Positions 8,054 to 16,694 of a DNA stretch of 64,000 nucleotides are shown one piece after another. Under the pieces are notes generated by a model. The model searched no databases, had not been told where the DNA came from, and saw only the letters and a list, made by a program, of their open reading frames with translations. This stretch comes from DASVNK01 sp036383895 (GTDB lineage: Bacteria; Verrucomicrobiota; Verrucomicrobiia; Limisphaerales; SXQI01), in contig DASVNK010000071.1 of assembly GCA_036383895.1 (NCBI GenBank), positions 25,037 to 89,036 on the forward strand, read 5' to 3'. Positions within the stretch are counted from its first letter, which is position 1. Each line of letters starts with the position of its first letter. The position numbers and the translations under genes were made by a program.

Positions 8054-10108
8054 ATGTTTGAGCTGGTTTCTCCATATCAACCGGCGGGCGATCAACCGCA
8101 GGCAATCAAACAGTTGACTGAAGGCATTCTGAGCGGCGCGAAGCACCAGGTGTTGCTCGGCGTGACCGGTTCCGGAAAGACCTTTTCTGTCGCCAACGTC
8201 ATTAAAAACGTCAGCAAACCAACCCTGGTCATCTCCCACAACAAAACCCTCGCCGCGCAACTTTACTCCGAATTCAAAAGCTTTTTCCCGAACAACGCCG
8301 TCGAGTATTTCGTAAGTTACTTCGATTACTACCAGCCCGAAGCCTACATCCCGCGCACCGATACATTCATAGAAAAGGACTCCAGCATCAACGAGGAGAT
8401 CGAGCGCCTGCGCCTCTCCACCATGAGTTCGCTCTTTTCACGGCGCGACGTGATCGTGGTCGCGAGCGTCTCCTGCATCTACGGCATCGGCAGCAAGGAA
8501 GATTACGCCGCGATGATCGTCCCCATTCGCATCGGAATGGAAATCACGCGCGACCAGCTTCTCCACAAGCTCGTCGATCTCCAATATGGCCGCAACGATC
8601 TCGCCTTCACCCGCGGCCAATTCCGCGTCCGGGGCGACACCGTCGAACTCTGGACCGCTTCAACCGAAGACGCCCTCCGCATCGAATTCTTCGGCGACCA
8701 AATCGATCGCCTCACCCGCTTCGACACGCTCACCGGCGACACCCTCGCCGTCCTCGAGAGCACCACCATTTACCCGAGCAAACAATTCACCACCCAGCCG
8801 GACAAAATGAAGCGGGCCACGCTCGCCATCCGTCAGGAACTCACCGACCGCATCGCCTGGTTCGAAAGTCAGGGCAAGTTACTCGAAGCGCAGCGCATTA
8901 AAATGCGCACCGAATACGACCTCGAGATGATGATGGAAATGGGTTTCTGTTCCGGCATTGAGAATTACTCGCGCCATCTGAGTGGTCGTCCACCCGGTGC
9001 GCGTCCAAATACGCTCTTTGATTTCTTTCCTTCGGATTACCTGCTCGTCATTGATGAATCCCACGCCACCGTTCCGCAGATTGGCGGCATGTATGCCGGC
9101 GACCGCGCGCGCAAGACCGTGCTCGTCGAACACGGCTTTCGCCTGCCGAGCGCGCTGGATAATCGCCCCCTGAACTTCGAAGAATTCCAGGGCTGGCAGA
9201 AGCAGTGCATTTACGTGAGCGCCACACCCCAGGCTCAGGAAATGCAATGGTCGCAAGGGCGCGTCGCCGAACAAATCGTCCGGCCCACGGGCCTGGTCGA
9301 TCCGGTCATCACGATGAAGCCGCTCAAAGGCCAGATCGATGACCTGATCAACGAAGCGCGAAAACGCGTCGACAAAAAAGAGCGCGTCCTCGTCACCACA
9401 TTGACCAAACGCACCGCCGAGGAGCTGACCGATTACCTGCGTGATGTCGGGATTAATGTGCGTTACCTGCACAGCGAAATCGACGCCATCGAACGCGTCG
9501 AAATTCTGCGAGCACTCCGAAAAGGTGAGTTCGACATTTTGGTCGGCATCAATCTTCTCCGCGAAGGGTTGGATCTGCCCGAAGTTTCTCTCGTCGCAAT
9601 TCTCGACGCCGACAAGGAAGGCTATCTCCGTTCCACCACCAGCCTGATCCAGACTGCCGGCCGCGCCGCCCGTCACTTGAATGGCGAAGTCATTCTTTAC
9701 GCCGATGTCCTCACCCAAAGCATCAAGAACTTCCTCGCCACTTCCGAATATCGGCGCACCAAACAGCTCGCCTACAATAAAGAACACGGCATCACCCCGC
9801 GCAGCGTCTCCCGCGCTATCGAGGAAAGTCTCTCCAAACCAAAGGACGACGAGAAAGCCATCGCCGTGCTGCGCGACGCCGGCAAAGACTTCGACGTCAC
9901 CGAAACCATTCGCGAACTCGAAGAAGAAATGCTCCAGGCCGCCAACAACCTGGAATTCGAGAAGGCGGCCCTCATGCGTGACCAGATCCGCGAACTCAAA
10001 CGCGGCTCCGGCGACGGCACCATGGCTCCGCAAAGCACCGGCGTCAGTTACGCCAAAGGCAAACGCCGCGGCCGCGGCGGCCGCAAACTGATCGGCGCTA
10101 GGCAATAG
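8054..10108 (+). CDS. uvrB: UvrABC excinuclease subunit B
   Basis: The 684-residue damage-verification helicase of nucleotide excision repair. Walker A GVTGSGKT is at residues 36-43. The YYQPEAYIP stretch follows in the beta-hairpin region that clamps DNA. DESHAT is the DEAD-type motif II. LLREGLDLPEVSL and the QTAGRAARH motif VI are intact. The C-terminal UVR domain (LEEEMLQAANNLEFEKAALM) contacts UvrA and UvrC. A longer frame back to a TTG at 7979 exists, but the ATG at 8054 matches the family N-terminus (FELVSPYQPAGDQ) and sits just after a promoter. It is monocistronic and ends at a strong terminator. Confidence 0.97.
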   Translation: MFELVSPYQPAGDQPQAIKQLTEGILSGAKHQVLLGVTGSGKTFSVANVIKNVSKPTLVISHNKTLAAQLYSEFKSFFPNNAVEYFVSYFDYYQPEAYIPRTDTFIEKDSSINEEIERLRLSTMSSLFSRRDVIVVASVSCIYGIGSKEDYAAMIVPIRIGMEITRDQLLHKLVDLQYGRNDLAFTRGQFRVRGDTVELWTASTEDALRIEFFGDQIDRLTRFDTLTGDTLAVLESTTIYPSKQFTTQPDKMKRATLAIRQELTDRIAWFESQGKLLEAQRIKMRTEYDLEMMMEMGFCSGIENYSRHLSGRPPGARPNTLFDFFPSDYLLVIDESHATVPQIGGMYAGDRARKTVLVEHGFRLPSALDNRPLNFEEFQGWQKQCIYVSATPQAQEMQWSQGRVAEQIVRPTGLVDPVITMKPLKGQIDDLINEARKRVDKKERVLVTTLTKRTAEELTDYLRDVGINVRYLHSEIDAIERVEILRALRKGEFDILVGINLLREGLDLPEVSLVAILDADKEGYLRSTTSLIQTAGRAARHLNGEVILYADVLTQSIKNFLATSEYRRTKQLAYNKEHGITPRSVSRAIEESLSKPKDDEKAIAVLRDAGKDFDVTETIRELEEEMLQAANNLEFEKAALMRDQIRELKRGSGDGTMAPQSTGVSYAKGKRRGRGGRKLIGARQ

Positions 10109-10140
10109 GCCAGGCGGCACCAACACCGCACCGGATAACA

Positions 10141-10173
10141 GAAAGGCCGGGACATTCGTGTCCGGCCTTTTTC
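10141..10173 (+). terminator. Rho-independent terminator of uvrB
   Basis: The stem AAAGGCCG/CGGCCTTT continues into GACA/TGTC with one bulged G and a TTCG tetraloop, followed by a run of five T. Confidence 0.85.
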
Positions 10174-10197
10174 TGAACGAACCAAAAACTTTCGTTC

Positions 10198-10425
10198 CTA
10201 GTCTTTATCCACCTCCACGTCCACCTTCACATCCTTGCCGTCGCTCTCCCTTTCGATCACCACAGGTGTCGGTGCGGACTTCTCCTTCTCGATGATCACC
10301 GGCGAACTTTGGCCCCGATCTATAATCACAGTCGGCGGTGCACCTTTGTCATCATCGCCCGCGCAACCGACAAACAAAGCCAGCCCGGCAGCCACTCCCA
10401 ATACCTTCAACTTATTCGTATTCAT
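10198..10425 (-). CDS. Small putative lipoprotein with a repeated V-I-I-E motif
   Basis: A 75-residue protein. Residues 1-21 (MNTNKLKVLGVAAGLALFVG then Cys21) form a short signal peptide ending in a lipobox-like FVGC, so the mature protein is probably a lipid-anchored Asp/Glu/Lys-rich tail. The tail has three imperfect copies of a motif: TVIIDRGQSS, PVIIEKEKSA and PVVIERESDG. I start it at the ATG at 10425, preceded by GTAGGT; an in-frame ATG five codons upstream is possible. Function unknown; an envelope location is inferred. Confidence 0.6.
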   Translation of the reverse strand: MNTNKLKVLGVAAGLALFVGCAGDDDKGAPPTVIIDRGQSSPVIIEKEKSAPTPVVIERESDGKDVKVDVEVDKD

Positions 10426-10628
10426 ACCTACAAAAACCATCCCGCCCCTTTTCGGGTTCCTCAACCTGCTTCCAATCTCCAAGAACTCCGTCCGCGCGCT
10501 TGAGAAACAATGAAGAATTCCCTTAGGGCAAAACCCCACCCCCTTTAGCGATTCGATTTGCGGCGCACCAGTGTAACAGTGATCATAGGCCAACGACTGA
10601 AGTTGACGCTTAGCGTTCATTTCACCTC

Positions 10629-11117
10629 ATGCGACCACATCAAAACCTTTTTAGTGAAGCTGGTCGCTTCTGGGAAATTCTCGTCGGCTGGACATGTGCC
10701 GCGATCAGCCTGGCATTCGGCAGTTTGCTCGCAGTTCTGGTCTATCTGGTAGGCTGGCGGAACCCGCGAGAGTTTGGGAAGCACGAACTCTTCGAGGTTA
10801 AGACTCTGGCGATCTTTTCGCTTTTCTTGGTTATTGCCGTTGGATTCTCGGTCTTCGCAAGTCGTCTCCTTTTGAGAAAGAAACCTCAGGGACGATTAAT
10901 GTCAGCAAACGTGCTCAGAGCGTGGGGGATCATCTTCGGGATCGGATGCATCGTTATCGTGATTGATGCGATCGTAAACAAGCGGTGGGAAGAGTTGCCT
11001 CACCTGTGGCACATCTTGACCGGATCAACCGCGATGGGAGTCGCTGCTTTTGTTCTCGCACGAACATGGGACCATAATGATCGCATTGTTCCGTCATCCC
11101 AACCGCCACCAGACTGA
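10629..11117 (+). CDS. Small membrane protein, four predicted helices
   Basis: A 162-residue protein with hydrophobic segments at about residues 16-42, 60-80, 98-118 and 130-148, so a four-helix inner-membrane protein. The C-terminal tail is short and hydrophilic. There are no recognisable domains or conserved charged motifs inside the membrane. It is divergent from the lipoprotein gene, and the 203-bp gap between them should hold both promoters. I do not recognise a family. Confidence 0.6.
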   Translation: MRPHQNLFSEAGRFWEILVGWTCAAISLAFGSLLAVLVYLVGWRNPREFGKHELFEVKTLAIFSLFLVIAVGFSVFASRLLLRKKPQGRLMSANVLRAWGIIFGIGCIVIVIDAIVNKRWEELPHLWHILTGSTAMGVAAFVLARTWDHNDRIVPSSQPPPD

Positions 11118-11989
11118 GCTTTGTTACTCGCGAGCGACGACTGGACGCGAATCGTCGAGAGTCATGGTATTGATTGTTCAGATTGGTGACGGAGAGTCGT
11201 CGGCTCTCCTAAACGTCTGAAACCTCAGGCGGTGCGACATCCCTGGTTTTAGAACGCGAAGGGTCGCGAAAGGGTCACTTGGCAGAAACTTCGGCTTGCT
11301 GCCACCGCGATAAACTGGCAAACTCACCTCGCCTGAGAAGATGGCCCGTGGTTGAATAGAACCTCGCTCGGAAGCGACTTTCCATTCACCCCCGAAAAAC
11401 AAGCACACCTGAAGTGTGCCCATGCGCCGCGAGTCCGCTCGCGCCCATCCGTTTCATGAATCGGCTGCGGTTCTTCTCCGGCTAGAAAGCGAAAGACAGC
11501 GCCATGAAGACCAGCAGCGCCGACCGCAAAAATGCCGCCCATGTCCCCTGTACTTCAGCCAGAATGTTGACTTTCCACTCGCAACTACCTGATTTAACGC
11601 TTTTTAACGCTAATTATCGCCAAACCGCTCCACGAATCACCTCAAGCAATTCCACCAATCTCCATGCAAAAAAGCCCGTAATTCCACCCGTTCCACCAAA
11701 TTCCACTTCGCCGTCAGTTCAAACAAAGAATTCACTCCCTCTGCGTTCCACTGGGTCCTCTGCGGTGAACTTTACAACGAAGTACATTCGCCCTAAACGC
11801 TTGATTTCCCGCACACTAAGAAAATTTCCCGCCCACCAGGAAAAAAACTGCCAGTCAACATTTTCGCTGGAATTACCTCATTTCACCCTTTCTCACGTTA
11901 AACCGAGCAGAACCTCCAACGTTCAATCAACAAGCTTCAAGCTTTGTACGGACCGGCTGTGCAGCATCAGGTTTGGAGAAAGCCAGGCC
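11118..11989. other. Intergenic stretch without a recognisable gene
   Basis: 872 bp between the membrane protein and the 3' end of the BrkB-type gene. I see no frame with convincing coding character. It contains an inverted repeat GGAGAG/CTCTCC with a 7-nt loop at 11191-11209. At 11640-11720 there are several ATTCCAC/TTCCACC repeats around CAAAAAAGCCCG, loosely similar to the 3' coding end of the broken gene at 32662. It may be decayed sequence. Confidence 0.5.
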
Positions 11990-13648
11990 TTAACTCGCCG
12001 ATCGCACCGGCTCTTCTTTTCCAGGCGCTTCGATCGGAGTAGCTTGTGGAAGCGAAGCCACACGCATCACCAGGTTTTGCAGAGTCACCGCTCCGGCCGT
12101 ATGCATCTCCGCAAGTACCACCCGTTCAAACTGTTCTCTCAGCACCGCACGCGTCGGATCATCCGCTGTCGCCAACTCCGTTCCACTGCCCACCCGCAAC
12201 GCCGACAAAATATCCTCCACCGTGATCTTATCAATGGGTCGCCCCGGCGCGTAACCAGTTTCATCACCAGACACTTCCATCAACAACTTTGCATTCACGA
12301 GTGCACTCAGCACCTGACACGCAAGCTGCGAAGGAATCCCAAGCACATTCGACATTGCCAAACGGCTCGGCGCCTTCTCGCCCAAATAAAATCGCTGCGC
12401 GATGTAAGTCATCAAGCGCAACGCAACAAACTCCCGTCCCCGCTGGTTGATCGACTCCGCCTGCTTCTCCTGCTGATACGCCTGCTTATTCTGGTACGCA
12501 TAAGCCACTTGCGCACCCAGCAGCACAATCATCCACGAAAAATAAAGCCCCAGCAGAAAGATCGGCACCGCCCCAATGCTCCCGTAGATTTTGCTATACT
12601 GCACCACGCGCGAGAGGTAGATCACGTTCAGCAAGTTGTTCAACTGCAACAACCCGCCCCCTACCAATCCGCCGACCAATGCGGCGTCCCACTTCACCTT
12701 CGTGGCCGGCATCAAGCGGTACAGCAACGTAGAGAAAATCGTAAGCACCAGAAACGAGAGCACTGTTCCCACTGCGGATCCAGCGAGCTTAAACTTTACC
12801 CGCTGCCAGAAACTGACTTTTTCCAACCGCTTTACCGCGACGACATTCGTCGAAATGCCGATCGCATTTGTCCCCTGCGCTTTGGCCTGCTCCACCACTC
12901 GCGCCGCCCTTTCAGCCGAGGTCGCGTTCGTGACGTTCAGGTTCGTGACGACCGCCTCCGGCGAAGCAAGGTTCGAAACAGCTACGTTCGTGACGATCGC
13001 CAGCTTGTTCGTGTAGGTCGGCGCGGGCCCAATCTGTTTTTCCTGCGTGGTTGCCACGCTCGTCAATGTCATCGCAGTCACAATGAAGATCGGTCCCAGC
13101 GTGATCGCCGCCCAGTACTGAATGACCCGGGCGCTCCAGGTCCGTCCGCGAGTGACTCCCCAAATATCGTTAAAGGTCGCCTCCACCGTGCTGAGCACCA
13201 TGATCGCGATAAACACCAGCGCGATACCCGCAGTCAGCCCCAGCGTGCCGCTATTCACGGTTTCAATATAACTCTGGATTTTATCGACCACCGCCTGCCG
13301 GTTCATCGCGCCAGCTTCCGCTTCGCCGCCCTGAACCAGATCCAACTGCGGCGCAACGTAAGCAACAAAGTTGTCGAGCAAACGCCTGACCGTTCTGCCT
13401 TCGTCATTTTGCAAAAAACCGGTCGAAATACTGACGATGACCGCCAGCACCGGAATGAGCGAAAGAACAGTTGTGTAGGCCAAAGCCGCGGCGCGAACCG
13501 GCCCCCGGTTCCTTTGGAAGCTCTTGATTACAAGGACCCAGAAATGCGCGATTCGGCGCCAGCGCGGCAGTTGAGCGGTCTCCTGCAGATACGTTTTTTC
13601 ATCCAGTATCTCCTGGATCTTTTTGATGCGCTCAAATGTTGAGTTCAC
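11990..13648 (-). CDS. YihY/BrkB family inner-membrane protein
   Basis: A 552-residue protein whose core is the six-helix YihY (formerly RNase BN/BrkB) domain. It starts with RAAALAYTTVLSLIPVLAV and includes GTVLSFLVLTIFSTLLYRLM and KIYGSIGAVPIFLLGLYFSW. About 110 residues with many Asn-Val repeats (roughly 215-290) are inserted between helices, longer than usual, and probably face the periplasm. After residue 400 there is a soluble winged-helix-like domain, as in other long YihY proteins. The real function is unknown; the RNase BN label was an error in the literature. The start is a GTG at 13648. Confidence 0.85.
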   Translation of the reverse strand: MNSTFERIKKIQEILDEKTYLQETAQLPRWRRIAHFWVLVIKSFQRNRGPVRAAALAYTTVLSLIPVLAVIVSISTGFLQNDEGRTVRRLLDNFVAYVAPQLDLVQGGEAEAGAMNRQAVVDKIQSYIETVNSGTLGLTAGIALVFIAIMVLSTVEATFNDIWGVTRGRTWSARVIQYWAAITLGPIFIVTAMTLTSVATTQEKQIGPAPTYTNKLAIVTNVAVSNLASPEAVVTNLNVTNATSAERAARVVEQAKAQGTNAIGISTNVVAVKRLEKVSFWQRVKFKLAGSAVGTVLSFLVLTIFSTLLYRLMPATKVKWDAALVGGLVGGGLLQLNNLLNVIYLSRVVQYSKIYGSIGAVPIFLLGLYFSWMIVLLGAQVAYAYQNKQAYQQEKQAESINQRGREFVALRLMTYIAQRFYLGEKAPSRLAMSNVLGIPSQLACQVLSALVNAKLLMEVSGDETGYAPGRPIDKITVEDILSALRVGSGTELATADDPTRAVLREQFERVVLAEMHTAGAVTLQNLVMRVASLPQATPIEAPGKEEPVRSAS

Positions 13649-13687
13649 TCAATATATTGGTCGTCAGATATCTCCGCCGCTGAAGCG

Positions 13688-13717
13688 AAGGTAGTATAAC
13701 GGGTAATAGAAGGTCAA
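13688..13717 (-). promoter_or_regulatory. Candidate promoter of the BrkB-type gene
   Basis: On the minus strand there is TTGACC, an 18-nt spacer and TACCTT, with a TATACT hexamer overlapping the end of the spacer as an alternative -10. It lies about 40 nt upstream of the GTG start. Confidence 0.35.
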
Positions 13718-13847
13718 CGGATGCGGCGAAAACGTGGGGGAGAAAAGAAAGCACGCCACCGCCGAATCCATTGCACCGTTGGGGGAACGACGCGTAGATG
13801 CAGAACCAGATAAAGACGCGCAGCGACAGCTTAGCGGGCCAAAGCAG

Positions 13848-14114
13848 CTAGATCCCGAAGCCCCAGAGCGCTCCGACGATTGCGAGCACGACCGCCCCGC
13901 TGAGGCGAAGATACTTCCTCGCGGAAGCGCTGCGGACGAGCTGCCCAACTGCAAATAGCACACACGCGCATCCGGTGAGAACAGCCAGATGATAGGGGCT
14001 CGAGGCAGCGTGACCAGCGCCGTGTTCCAACAGGTCGTGACCTGGATGTGCCTGCGAGAGCAGAACGCTAAAGGGCGCAAGTATCATCAAAATCGTTCGA
14101 AAATTCATAGTCAT
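13848..14114 (-). CDS. Small membrane protein with a HupE-like AHPGHD N-terminus
   Basis: An 88-residue protein. The signal peptide (FRTILMILAPFSVLLSQ) is cleaved just before AHPGHD, the metal-binding-like start typical of HupE/UreJ proteins. Only two further helices follow (about residues 36-54 and 66-86), whereas HupE has six or more. GAGGA stands a few bases upstream of the ATG at 14114; a second ATG at 14108 is possible. It may be a reduced metal-related membrane protein, but the match rests on a short motif. Confidence 0.55.
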   Translation of the reverse strand: MTMNFRTILMILAPFSVLLSQAHPGHDLLEHGAGHAASSPYHLAVLTGCACVLFAVGQLVRSASARKYLRLSGAVVLAIVGALWGFGI

Positions 14115-14240
14115 CTGTCCTCGCATGTGCGGACGGCGCGCATCCAAGCGCAATTCCGCCGATTCGTCACACAGAAAATTATCAACGAACTTCAGCAGAA
14201 GTCGAGATGCCTTCGGCGATTTCGCAAAGAGCAGTTTTCG

Positions 14241-15317
14241 CTATTCCGCCTCAAACAGGAGAATCGATTCCGGCGCGAAGCGAATGAGCACCTTCGCACC
14301 GCGCGAGAATTCAGCCGTGCGATTGCTTGGCATCAAGGCACGGAGCGTTTCACCGTCCGCTTTTAACAGATATTCCACGTGCGGGCCGGTATACGAAACA
14401 TCGAGGATTTCGCCTGAAACACAATTCCCATGCACGGAGGACTCGGGCGGAAACATTTCTACGTCTTCGCGGCGAATTCCCCAGGAACTTGAATTCAGCT
14501 CGGCCGAATTTACGCGCAATTCTCCGAAAGCCGTTTCGAGTTGAGTTCGAGAAATCAATTTTCCGGAAAAAATATTACAACCGCCAAGGAACGAGGCGAC
14601 AAACTTGCTGCGCGGCCCTTCGTAAATTTCGTGCGGTGTTCCCACCTGCAAAACCTTTCCGCGATTTAGAACCGCAATCCGATCGCTGAGGCTCAGCGCT
14701 TCATCCTGATCGTGGGTTACGTAAATAAAGGTTGTGCCCAACTCCCGCTGAAGCGCGCGCAAGTCTGATTGCAATTGGCCGCGCAACTTTGCGTCGATGG
14801 CCGCGAGTGGTTCATCGAGGAGCAGGACCGCGGGCTCGTTAACAATTGCGCGTGCCAATGCGACGCGTTGCTTCTGGCCGCCGGAAAGCTGATCGGTTAC
14901 TCGCCCGCTCAATTCGGCGACGTGCGTCAGCTCCATTACCTTCGCGACGCGGCGCTGGATCTCGTCGGGCGAAATTCTCTTCATCCGCAAACCAAACGCG
15001 ATATTTTCGAAGACATTCAGGTGGGGAAAAAGCGCGTAATTTTGGAACACGGTATTTACTGGCCGCGCTTGCGGCGGCACGCCAGCCATGTTGTGCCCTT
15101 GCACGGAAATATTCCCAAAATCAGCAGCTTCGAAGCCCGCAATCAACCGAAGCAACGTCGTTTTCCCACAACCGCTCGGCCCCAAAAGGGAAAAGAATTC
15201 ACCGGAACGCACCTCCAGAGTGATTCCGTCTACCGCTCGAACAATGCCGGAGTTTGAGCCAAAGCTCTTCACCACATTATCGAGCGAGACCGCTGTGTTC
15301 ACTTCCGCGACAGGCAA
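14241..15317 (-). CDS. ABC transporter ATPase, PotA/FbpC-type
   Basis: A 358-residue ATPase of the spermidine/putrescine-iron-sulfate (CUT-like) subfamily. Walker A is GPSGCGKT, the Q-loop VFQNYALFPHL, the signature LSGGQKQR and Walker B LLLDEPLAAID. The switch His is in YVTHDQDEA. A C-terminal TOBE domain from about residue 240 binds substrate or regulates. The start is a TTG supported by GAGGA seven bases upstream. No permease or binding protein is nearby, so its partner must be elsewhere. Substrate not predictable. Confidence 0.88.
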   Translation of the reverse strand: MPVAEVNTAVSLDNVVKSFGSNSGIVRAVDGITLEVRSGEFFSLLGPSGCGKTTLLRLIAGFEAADFGNISVQGHNMAGVPPQARPVNTVFQNYALFPHLNVFENIAFGLRMKRISPDEIQRRVAKVMELTHVAELSGRVTDQLSGGQKQRVALARAIVNEPAVLLLDEPLAAIDAKLRGQLQSDLRALQRELGTTFIYVTHDQDEALSLSDRIAVLNRGKVLQVGTPHEIYEGPRSKFVASFLGGCNIFSGKLISRTQLETAFGELRVNSAELNSSSWGIRREDVEMFPPESSVHGNCVSGEILDVSYTGPHVEYLLKADGETLRALMPSNRTAEFSRGAKVLIRFAPESILLFEAE

Positions 15318-15356
15318 GCGAACTTCCTCGCGCAGTGGAAGCGAAATTTTTCATCA

Positions 15357-16631
15357 ATGACCGCGCACGGCAAATCTGCTACCAACGTGCAACCCATGAC
15401 GCCCGCAGATCCCAAGCCTGCCGATCCCGGCGAGCAAGTCGCGCCGAATTCAGAGATCACGCCCGCGCCGAAGCGCCTCGTCTCCATGGATGCCTATCGC
15501 GGCTTCGTGATGTTTCTCATGGTCGCCGAAGTGCTGCATCTCAGCCGCGTCGCGCGCAATTTTCCTGAAAGCAAACTGTGGGCGTTCCTCGCGCACCAGC
15601 AATCTCACGTCGAATGGATCGGTTGCACCTTGCACGATCTTATTCAGCCGTCGTTTACGTTTCTGGTCGGCGTCGCCCTGCCCTTCTCCATTGCCAGCCG
15701 AGTCGCAAAAGGTCACACCTTCGGCAAAATGTTTGGCCATGCTATCTGGCGCTCTTTGTTGCTAGTCTTCCTTGGAATCTTCCTCCGCTCGGTGAATCGG
15801 CCGATGACGAACTTCACCTTTGAAGACACGCTCACGCAAATCGGGCTCGGCTACAGCTTCGCTTTTCTGATCGCCTTCGCACGCAATCGAACGCAGTGGA
15901 TTCTCCTCGCGTGCATACTGGTCGGCTACTGGGCCGCCTGGGCGCTTTATCCGCTACCACCAGCGAATCTCGATTGGAAATCTGTCGGCGTACCGGAGAA
16001 TTGGCCACACCTCACCGGCTTTGCCGCGCATTGGGAAAAGAACTGGAATCTCGGGACCGCGTTCGATCAGTGGTTCATGAATCTGTTCCCGCGCGAGAAG
16101 CCGTTCCTTTACAACGGCGGCGGCTATCTGACCCTCAGCTTTATCCCAACACTCGGCACGATGATCTTCGGCCTCGTTGCAGGGCAATGGCTGCGCACCG
16201 AACAAACGTCGCAACAAAAGGCTCTTCTCCTGATGAAAGCGGGACTGATTTGCCTCGCCATTGGAACTGCCATTCACTTCGCCGGCCTCAACCCAATTGT
16301 TAAGCGCATTTGGACTCCATCCTGGACAATTTTTAGCGCTGGCTGGTGCTTCCTCATTCTCGCCGCTTTCTACTGGATCATCGACCTGAAAGGTTATCGC
16401 GGGTGGGCCTTTCCGCTCATCGTGATCGGCATGAATTCCATCTTCATCTACTGCATCGCGCATTTGTGGGACGGCTTCATCATCGGCTCGTTCAAAACGC
16501 ATCTCGGCCAGGAACTCTTCAACGTTTTCGGTCAGGCGTATTCTTCACTTGTGAGTGGAACGGCGGTCATCATCACCTTTTGGCTCATTCTCTATTGGAT
16601 GTATCGTCGCAAAATCTTCCTTAAAATCTAA
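15357..16631 (+). CDS. Heparan-alpha-glucosaminide N-acetyltransferase-like membrane protein (DUF5009 type)
   Basis: A 424-residue protein with about ten membrane helices after a soluble, proline-rich N-terminus. It starts its core with RLVSMDAYRGFVMFLMVAE and continues with HDLIQPSFTFLVGVALPFSI, which is the hallmark of the HGSNAT/YeiB-like acyltransferase family. Bacterial members are thought to move acyl groups across the membrane onto sugars. A conserved His (HVEWIGCTLHDLIQPSF region) is present. It is divergent from the ABC ATPase with only 39 bp between starts. Confidence 0.8.
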   Translation: MTAHGKSATNVQPMTPADPKPADPGEQVAPNSEITPAPKRLVSMDAYRGFVMFLMVAEVLHLSRVARNFPESKLWAFLAHQQSHVEWIGCTLHDLIQPSFTFLVGVALPFSIASRVAKGHTFGKMFGHAIWRSLLLVFLGIFLRSVNRPMTNFTFEDTLTQIGLGYSFAFLIAFARNRTQWILLACILVGYWAAWALYPLPPANLDWKSVGVPENWPHLTGFAAHWEKNWNLGTAFDQWFMNLFPREKPFLYNGGGYLTLSFIPTLGTMIFGLVAGQWLRTEQTSQQKALLLMKAGLICLAIGTAIHFAGLNPIVKRIWTPSWTIFSAGWCFLILAAFYWIIDLKGYRGWAFPLIVIGMNSIFIYCIAHLWDGFIIGSFKTHLGQELFNVFGQAYSSLVSGTAVIITFWLILYWMYRRKIFLKI

Positions 16632-16640
16632 ACTGCGGGC

Positions 16641-16670
16641 TGGTCAACCGCGAAGCGCTTCGGGTAGAAT
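16641..16670 (+). promoter_or_regulatory. Candidate promoter of the NHL-propeller gene
   Basis: TGGTCA, an 18-nt spacer and a near-consensus TAGAAT (16665-16670), 24 nt before the ATG at 16695. Confidence 0.3.
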
Positions 16671-16694
16671 TCCGGTGTTCCCAAAAACCGATTT

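Noticed and set aside
8879..10126. Minus-strand frame of 415 codons across uvrB
   Set aside because: Mirror of the highly conserved uvrB codons; Gly/Ala/Phe-rich and without a recognisable domain.
11178..11542. Short minus-strand frames in the 872-bp gap
   Set aside because: Composition looks random, starts lack ribosome-binding sites or promoters, and no family is recognisable.
11504..13642. Long + strand open frame of 712 codons
   Set aside because: It is antisense to the BrkB-type gene, has a Ser/Arg/His-rich composition, and shows no family pattern; the minus-strand product has clear membrane helices.
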